Shown: piece by piece, positions 30,206 through 33,315 of the stretch
Numbering within the stretch: position 1 is the stretch's first letter
Layout of the letters: each line of letters starts with the position of its first letter
Assembly: GCF_004345735.1 (NCBI RefSeq)
Contig: NZ_SLXL01000019.1
Coordinates: 1-33,315 of the forward strand
Direction: 5' to 3'
Length of the DNA: 33,315 bases
Origin: Rhodovulum adriaticum
GTDB lineage: Bacteria > Pseudomonadota > Alphaproteobacteria > Rhodobacterales > Rhodobacteraceae
Notes under the pieces: generated by a model
The model's database searches: none
Told to the model about the DNA's origin: nothing
Seen by the model: only the letters and a program-made list of their open reading frames with translations
Position numbers and translations under genes: made by a program

Positions 30206-31501
30206 TCAGCCGACTCTGATCCACGTTGCCATACCGTCGGCTTGGTGGCTCAACATGTGGCAATGCAGCATCCACGATCCCGGATTGTCCAGGACGACGA
30301 GAATATCCCGCGTCTCGCCGGTATCCAGATAGGTCGAGTCCCGGTATGGACCGGCTTCACCCGCCGCATCGAGTTCCCAGAAATGGTGGCCATGCAGATG
30401 CATGACGTGTGGGAACCCGGTTTCGTTGCGGATCGAAATGCGCGCGGTCGTCCCCTGCGCGGCGGATAGGAAAGGCCTTCGAGGCAGGCCGGATACGTCA
30501 TTGAGCGCCCATGTCCCTGTGCCGTTGTGGGACGCGCTTCCCGCACCTCCCTGGAGCACCAGCTCCGCGGTTTGGCCGGGGTCTTTCGGGGCGGGCATTC
30601 GGTTGGCGGGCAATGCGGTGATGGGCGCTTTCGCGGGCTCACGGGAACCGGAAACAGCGATTTCGCCAAGGCTCAACGTCTGTTCTCCAAAGCTGTCGTC
30701 GAATCTAATAGGCCCGGTCGCATCACCAATCACATCGCATCTTTGCCCCGGAGCGAGAAGGATCGGTTCGAGCGTCCGAGGATGCGCCAGAGGCATGCCA
30801 TCCAGTGCAACGATCTTGCCTATCAAACCATCCAGGCCGACACGGTACACCCTGTCGATAGAGGGATTTATGAGACGCAGTCGCAGACGGTCGCCTCGTT
30901 TCACAGTCTTGCCGGTTCCATTGAAAACAAGTGCCGTGACCGTATTGCCGATACGGCCCTCGGTTGCGAAGTGGGCCGGGTTGAACGCTTCGTCGTACTG
31001 CCCGGACTGATCCAGCAAGACATCGAAGAACTGAACAACGATGTCATGGTCGACAGCCGGCGCATTTTGCTCCTCGACGATGAAGGCGCCGAAAAGACCG
31101 CGGCTGACCTGATCGTAAGACAGGTAATGCGAGTGATACCAATACGTGCCGGCATCCGGGACGCCGAATTGATAACGATACGAGTCGCCCGGAATGACCA
31201 CATCCTGAGTGAGGACGTTGACACCATCCATCCGATTTGGAACCCGCAACCCATGCCAGTGAACGAGAGCGCCCTCCTCCAATCGGTTATCGAGGGTAAT
31301 GCGGGCGGTTTGTCCTTGTCGCATTCTGACTTCTGGGCCCGGCAGACCACCGTTGAAGCCCAACATCGACACGTCGTACCCAGCAAGGTGCGCCTTGATC
31401 GATTGGGGCGCGAGGATCAACTCGTGTGTCGCTGCTGGCAAGCGGGTACCAGCCAGCGCAACGGTCATCCCGCCAAGGAAAGACCTCCGGCTCAAAGACA
31501 A
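30206..31501 (-). CDS. Multicopper oxidase (CueO/laccase-like)
   Basis: A 431-residue periplasmic oxidase. TTG 31501 is preferred (GAGGTGA upstream); GTG 31510 is possible. The leader has a twin-arginine motif (SRRSFLGG), so it is exported folded. All copper motifs are present: HWHG (81-84), HSH (about 123-125), HVMHLHGHHF and HCHMLSHQADGM near the C-terminus, giving one type 1 and one trinuclear centre. Family members oxidise Cu(I) to less permeant Cu(II). It is slightly short and lacks the long Met-rich insert of E. coli CueO. The third L,D-transpeptidase gene is 92 bp upstream on the same strand. Confidence 0.92.
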   Translation of the reverse strand: MSLSRRSFLGGMTVALAGTRLPAATHELILAPQSIKAHLAGYDVSMLGFNGGLPGPEVRMRQGQTARITLDNRLEEGALVHWHGLRVPNRMDGVNVLTQDVVIPGDSYRYQFGVPDAGTYWYHSHYLSYDQVSRGLFGAFIVEEQNAPAVDHDIVVQFFDVLLDQSGQYDEAFNPAHFATEGRIGNTVTALVFNGTGKTVKRGDRLRLRLINPSIDRVYRVGLDGLIGKIVALDGMPLAHPRTLEPILLAPGQRCDVIGDATGPIRFDDSFGEQTLSLGEIAVSGSREPAKAPITALPANRMPAPKDPGQTAELVLQGGAGSASHNGTGTWALNDVSGLPRRPFLSAAQGTTARISIRNETGFPHVMHLHGHHFWELDAAGEAGPYRDSTYLDTGETRDILVVLDNPGSWMLHCHMLSHQADGMATWIRVG

Positions 31502-31593
31502 TTCCGTCACCTCATGAATGATAGACTGGCTTTCGCCAACTGCCGCACTTGTGCCATTTCCGGAAGAGGAACTTCAAGGCGACAGAACACTCC

Positions 31594-32175
31594 TCACGCC
31601 GTTGTCACTTTGGGATACAGGAAGACGCGGGCGCCGATTTCAACGCGTTCGTACAGATCCTTCACATGTTCATTCGTCAACCGCGCGCATCCATTCGACA
31701 CGGCAGACCCAATTGTCTCCGGGGCGTTCGTTCCATGAATGCGAAGATAGGTATCGCGTCCCTCGGCATCGTAGAGATAGAGCGCGCGGGCCCCGAGCGG
31801 GTTGTTTGGCCCGCCTTTCAGTCCATCCTTGTACTTTGCGTATTTGCGTGGCTCGCGCCGGATCATGGCGTTCGTTGGCCGCCACCATGGCCATTTGGCC
31901 TTGCGCGCTACCGTGAACTCTCCGGGTTCGTACAAACCTTTGCGCCCTACCCCGACCCCGTAGCGGATCGCCATCCCGTCCTCGAGCATGAAATAAAGGA
32001 AAAAATCGTCGGGAACGACGTGGACATCGCCTTTAACCCAGTCACCACGACGGGTGTTTACCAATTGTGGTTCGAACCGTTCGGGCAATTTGACTTTGTG
32101 GGCCCAGGCAGTTGTGGGCAGAAAGCAACCCATCGCTCCGGCACAAATCAATTCTCGTCTCGTGAAATTCTGCAT
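31594..32175 (-). CDS. L,D-transpeptidase (YkuD fold), copy 3, divergent
   Basis: A 193-residue protein from ATG 32175 (AGGAG eight bases upstream). It has a twin-arginine-like leader (FTRRELICAG, cleavage near TAWAHK). The YkuD core has the catalytic histidine in YLRIHGTNAPETIGS and cysteine in VSNGCARLTNEH. It shares the segment layout of copies 1 and 2 (RYGV, LYEPG, WPWWRPTNAMI, NPLGARALYLY) but is much less similar and lacks their 30-residue N-terminal region. It is first in the run that includes the multicopper oxidase and is divergent from the DUF305 gene. Confidence 0.9.
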   Translation of the reverse strand: MQNFTRRELICAGAMGCFLPTTAWAHKVKLPERFEPQLVNTRRGDWVKGDVHVVPDDFFLYFMLEDGMAIRYGVGVGRKGLYEPGEFTVARKAKWPWWRPTNAMIRREPRKYAKYKDGLKGGPNNPLGARALYLYDAEGRDTYLRIHGTNAPETIGSAVSNGCARLTNEHVKDLYERVEIGARVFLYPKVTTA

Positions 32176-32276
32176 GGCGCGATCTCCTCGGACCCATGAA
32201 AATTCAGTGCGCGTCAGGGGCAAAGAAAAGAAGCCGTGAACCGGGGCAAACGACGCGCCTTTGTTGCCTTGAAACT

Positions 32277-32313
32277 ACGAAAATTCGTGCTTTTGGAACT
32301 CTCCAGCGCTGGA
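32277..32313 (+). promoter_or_regulatory. Two palindromes in the divergent promoter region
   Basis: ACGAAAATTCGT (32277-32288; ACGAA/TTCGT arms) and the perfect 12-bp palindrome TCCAGCGCTGGA (32302-32313) lie between the L,D-transpeptidase 3 and DUF305 genes. TTGGAA (32293-32298) precedes the second one in CueR-like fashion, but no good -10 follows at 19 bp. Confidence 0.4.
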
Positions 32314-32354
32314 ATGTTGTTGTTTTACAGAGAACTGCAAGGAGGTGACTGGAA

Positions 32355-33191
32355 ATGCACTACTCACGATTCTTTATGATGATCGGAACATCGACCGTGG
32401 TCATGTTCGTTCTGATGTACCTGAACACCTATCTTTGGGGCCATATCTTCTTTTCGGAGACACGCCTTTACATGGCCATCCTGATGGGGGCGACCATGGC
32501 CGTGATCATGTTGGCGTACATGTTGTCCATGTATCAGAACACCAAAGCCAACATCGCGATTTTCGTTGGCGCAATAGTCCTTTTCGCGGCGAGCCTCTGG
32601 CTGGTTCGCGGGCAATTCACGGTGCAGGACAGGTCCTACATGCGCGCCATGATCCCGCACCACTCGATCGCCATCATGACGTCGACTCGTGCCGAGATCA
32701 CCGACCCGCGCGTCCGGGGGCTCGCAGACGACATTATCTATGCGCAGGACAAGGAAATCGCCGAAATGCGCTACCTTATTGCTGACATTGGAGCAAACGG
32801 CGAAGCATCGGCCACGCGAAGCGAAACGCCGGCGCAGGTTGTGGATGCGCAACAGGCGCTTCAAACGGAGGTCGTGTCGAAGGTCGATCCTGAGTTTCTG
32901 ACGGAAGACGAAATCGCTGCGGTGTTCCCGAATGGCGGAAATTGCCGCTTTGCTTACACCTCGGACAGTCCGGCTGTACTGGTGACTGGTGAAACCGGCG
33001 AAGGGTCTGCCGCCGCAATGAAGATCAGCGGTGATCTGGTGCGCCTGAATGCGCAGGGCGAAAATGCATTTTCTGAAGGCCCGCTGTCGGCCGAGATCGC
33101 AGAGACGAACGGTGACCTGACCGATCTGATCGTCAGCGCGGGAACCGACTACGAAGCCGGGTTCCGTGGTCAACTTACGTGCAGCGGATAA
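32355..33191 (+). CDS. DUF305 membrane protein with extra C-terminal domain
   Basis: A 278-residue protein from ATG 32355 (AAGGAGGTGA upstream). Three N-terminal membrane helices (about 7-27, 40-60 and 66-84) precede a DUF305 segment with the conserved metal-ligand-like motif YMRAMIPHHSIAIMTS and AQDKEIAEMRYLI. Residues about 170-278 form a separate region with cysteines in GNCRFAYTSD and QLTCSG, apparently a small beta domain. DUF305 proteins are common beside copper resistance genes and are probably copper-binding. It is divergent from the oxidase run and shares its intergenic region. Confidence 0.88.
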   Translation: MHYSRFFMMIGTSTVVMFVLMYLNTYLWGHIFFSETRLYMAILMGATMAVIMLAYMLSMYQNTKANIAIFVGAIVLFAASLWLVRGQFTVQDRSYMRAMIPHHSIAIMTSTRAEITDPRVRGLADDIIYAQDKEIAEMRYLIADIGANGEASATRSETPAQVVDAQQALQTEVVSKVDPEFLTEDEIAAVFPNGGNCRFAYTSDSPAVLVTGETGEGSAAAMKISGDLVRLNAQGENAFSEGPLSAEIAETNGDLTDLIVSAGTDYEAGFRGQLTCSG

Positions 33192-33315
33192 GGAGGAAAG
33201 GACATGCCCCGCGACACAGAGTAAGCCCCCGATTTGCACCGCCTGCCTGAAGGTGGCGTGATCGCCTAAGACACGTGCATAGCGACGTCGCAAATGACGT
33301 CTCTTACGTGGAGGG
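33192..33315. other. Right-edge noncoding stretch with a six-codon ORF
   Basis: After the DUF305 stop, AGGAGG precedes an ATG at 33204 that opens only MPRDTE before TAA, perhaps a frameshifted remnant. A 10-bp palindrome, GCGACGTCGC, lies at 33282-33291. Nothing else can be called before the window ends. Confidence 0.3.

Noticed and set aside
1-33315. CRISPR arrays, tRNA or rRNA genes
   Set aside because: No regularly spaced repeats, tRNA-like cloverleaf or rRNA sequence were noticed on reading.

Overview
The window looks like an accessory replicon or genomic island of an alphaproteobacterium, most likely Rhodobacterales. This is inferred from protein style, GC-rich codon use, frequent GTG/TTG starts and VirB-type conjugation genes; no rRNA or core marker gene is present to prove it.

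Region A (about 1-4700) is the edge of a type IV secretion/conjugation block. It holds, all on the minus strand, a small conserved protein, a VirB1-like lytic transglycosylase, virB2, virB3 and the 5' part of virB4. virB4 is cut by an IS3-family element whose terminal TGA serves as its stop codon. Two exported proteins of unknown function, an XRE-type regulator and a short ORF flank the block. An AT-rich 14-bp sequence occurs upstream of both exported-protein genes.

Region B (about 4750-33191) is a large metal-handling island. One MerR-family regulator of the Cd/Pb/Zn type (7377-7805) sits amid five CTACAG/CTAGAG-type operators, four of them in promoters with a 19-bp spacer. These precede (i) a transglutaminase-like protein, a CDF exporter and a SpoIIAA-like protein, (ii) merR itself, (iii) a tight ten- or eleven-gene plus-strand operon, (iv) a ZntA-type P1B-ATPase, and (v) an L,D-transpeptidase. 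The long operon (7983-15638) encodes SCO, DsbB, a DsbA-like thioredoxin, PCu(A)C, a second SCO, an M23 peptidase, a DUF411 protein, a ZIP transporter, LspA, Lnt and a small membrane protein. An MntR-type repressor faces a small exported protein across a DtxR-type operator.

The right half is copper-flavoured: CcdA, an APC permease, a CopA-type ATPase behind a CueR-like promoter, Lgt, DUF302, a Met-rich EF-hand protein, a lipoprotein, two more L,D-transpeptidases, a second DsbB, a multicopper oxidase and a DUF305 protein.

The striking theme is that metal export is coupled to envelope maintenance. One island carries the whole lipoprotein maturation pathway (Lgt, LspA, Lnt), three L,D-transpeptidases, an M23 endopeptidase, two DsbB proteins, a DsbA-like protein, CcdA and a periplasmic Cu(I) delivery set. 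Copper and lead attack cysteine enzymes, including L,D-transpeptidases. A reasonable inference is that the island supplies a metal-inducible replacement kit for metal-sensitive envelope enzymes.
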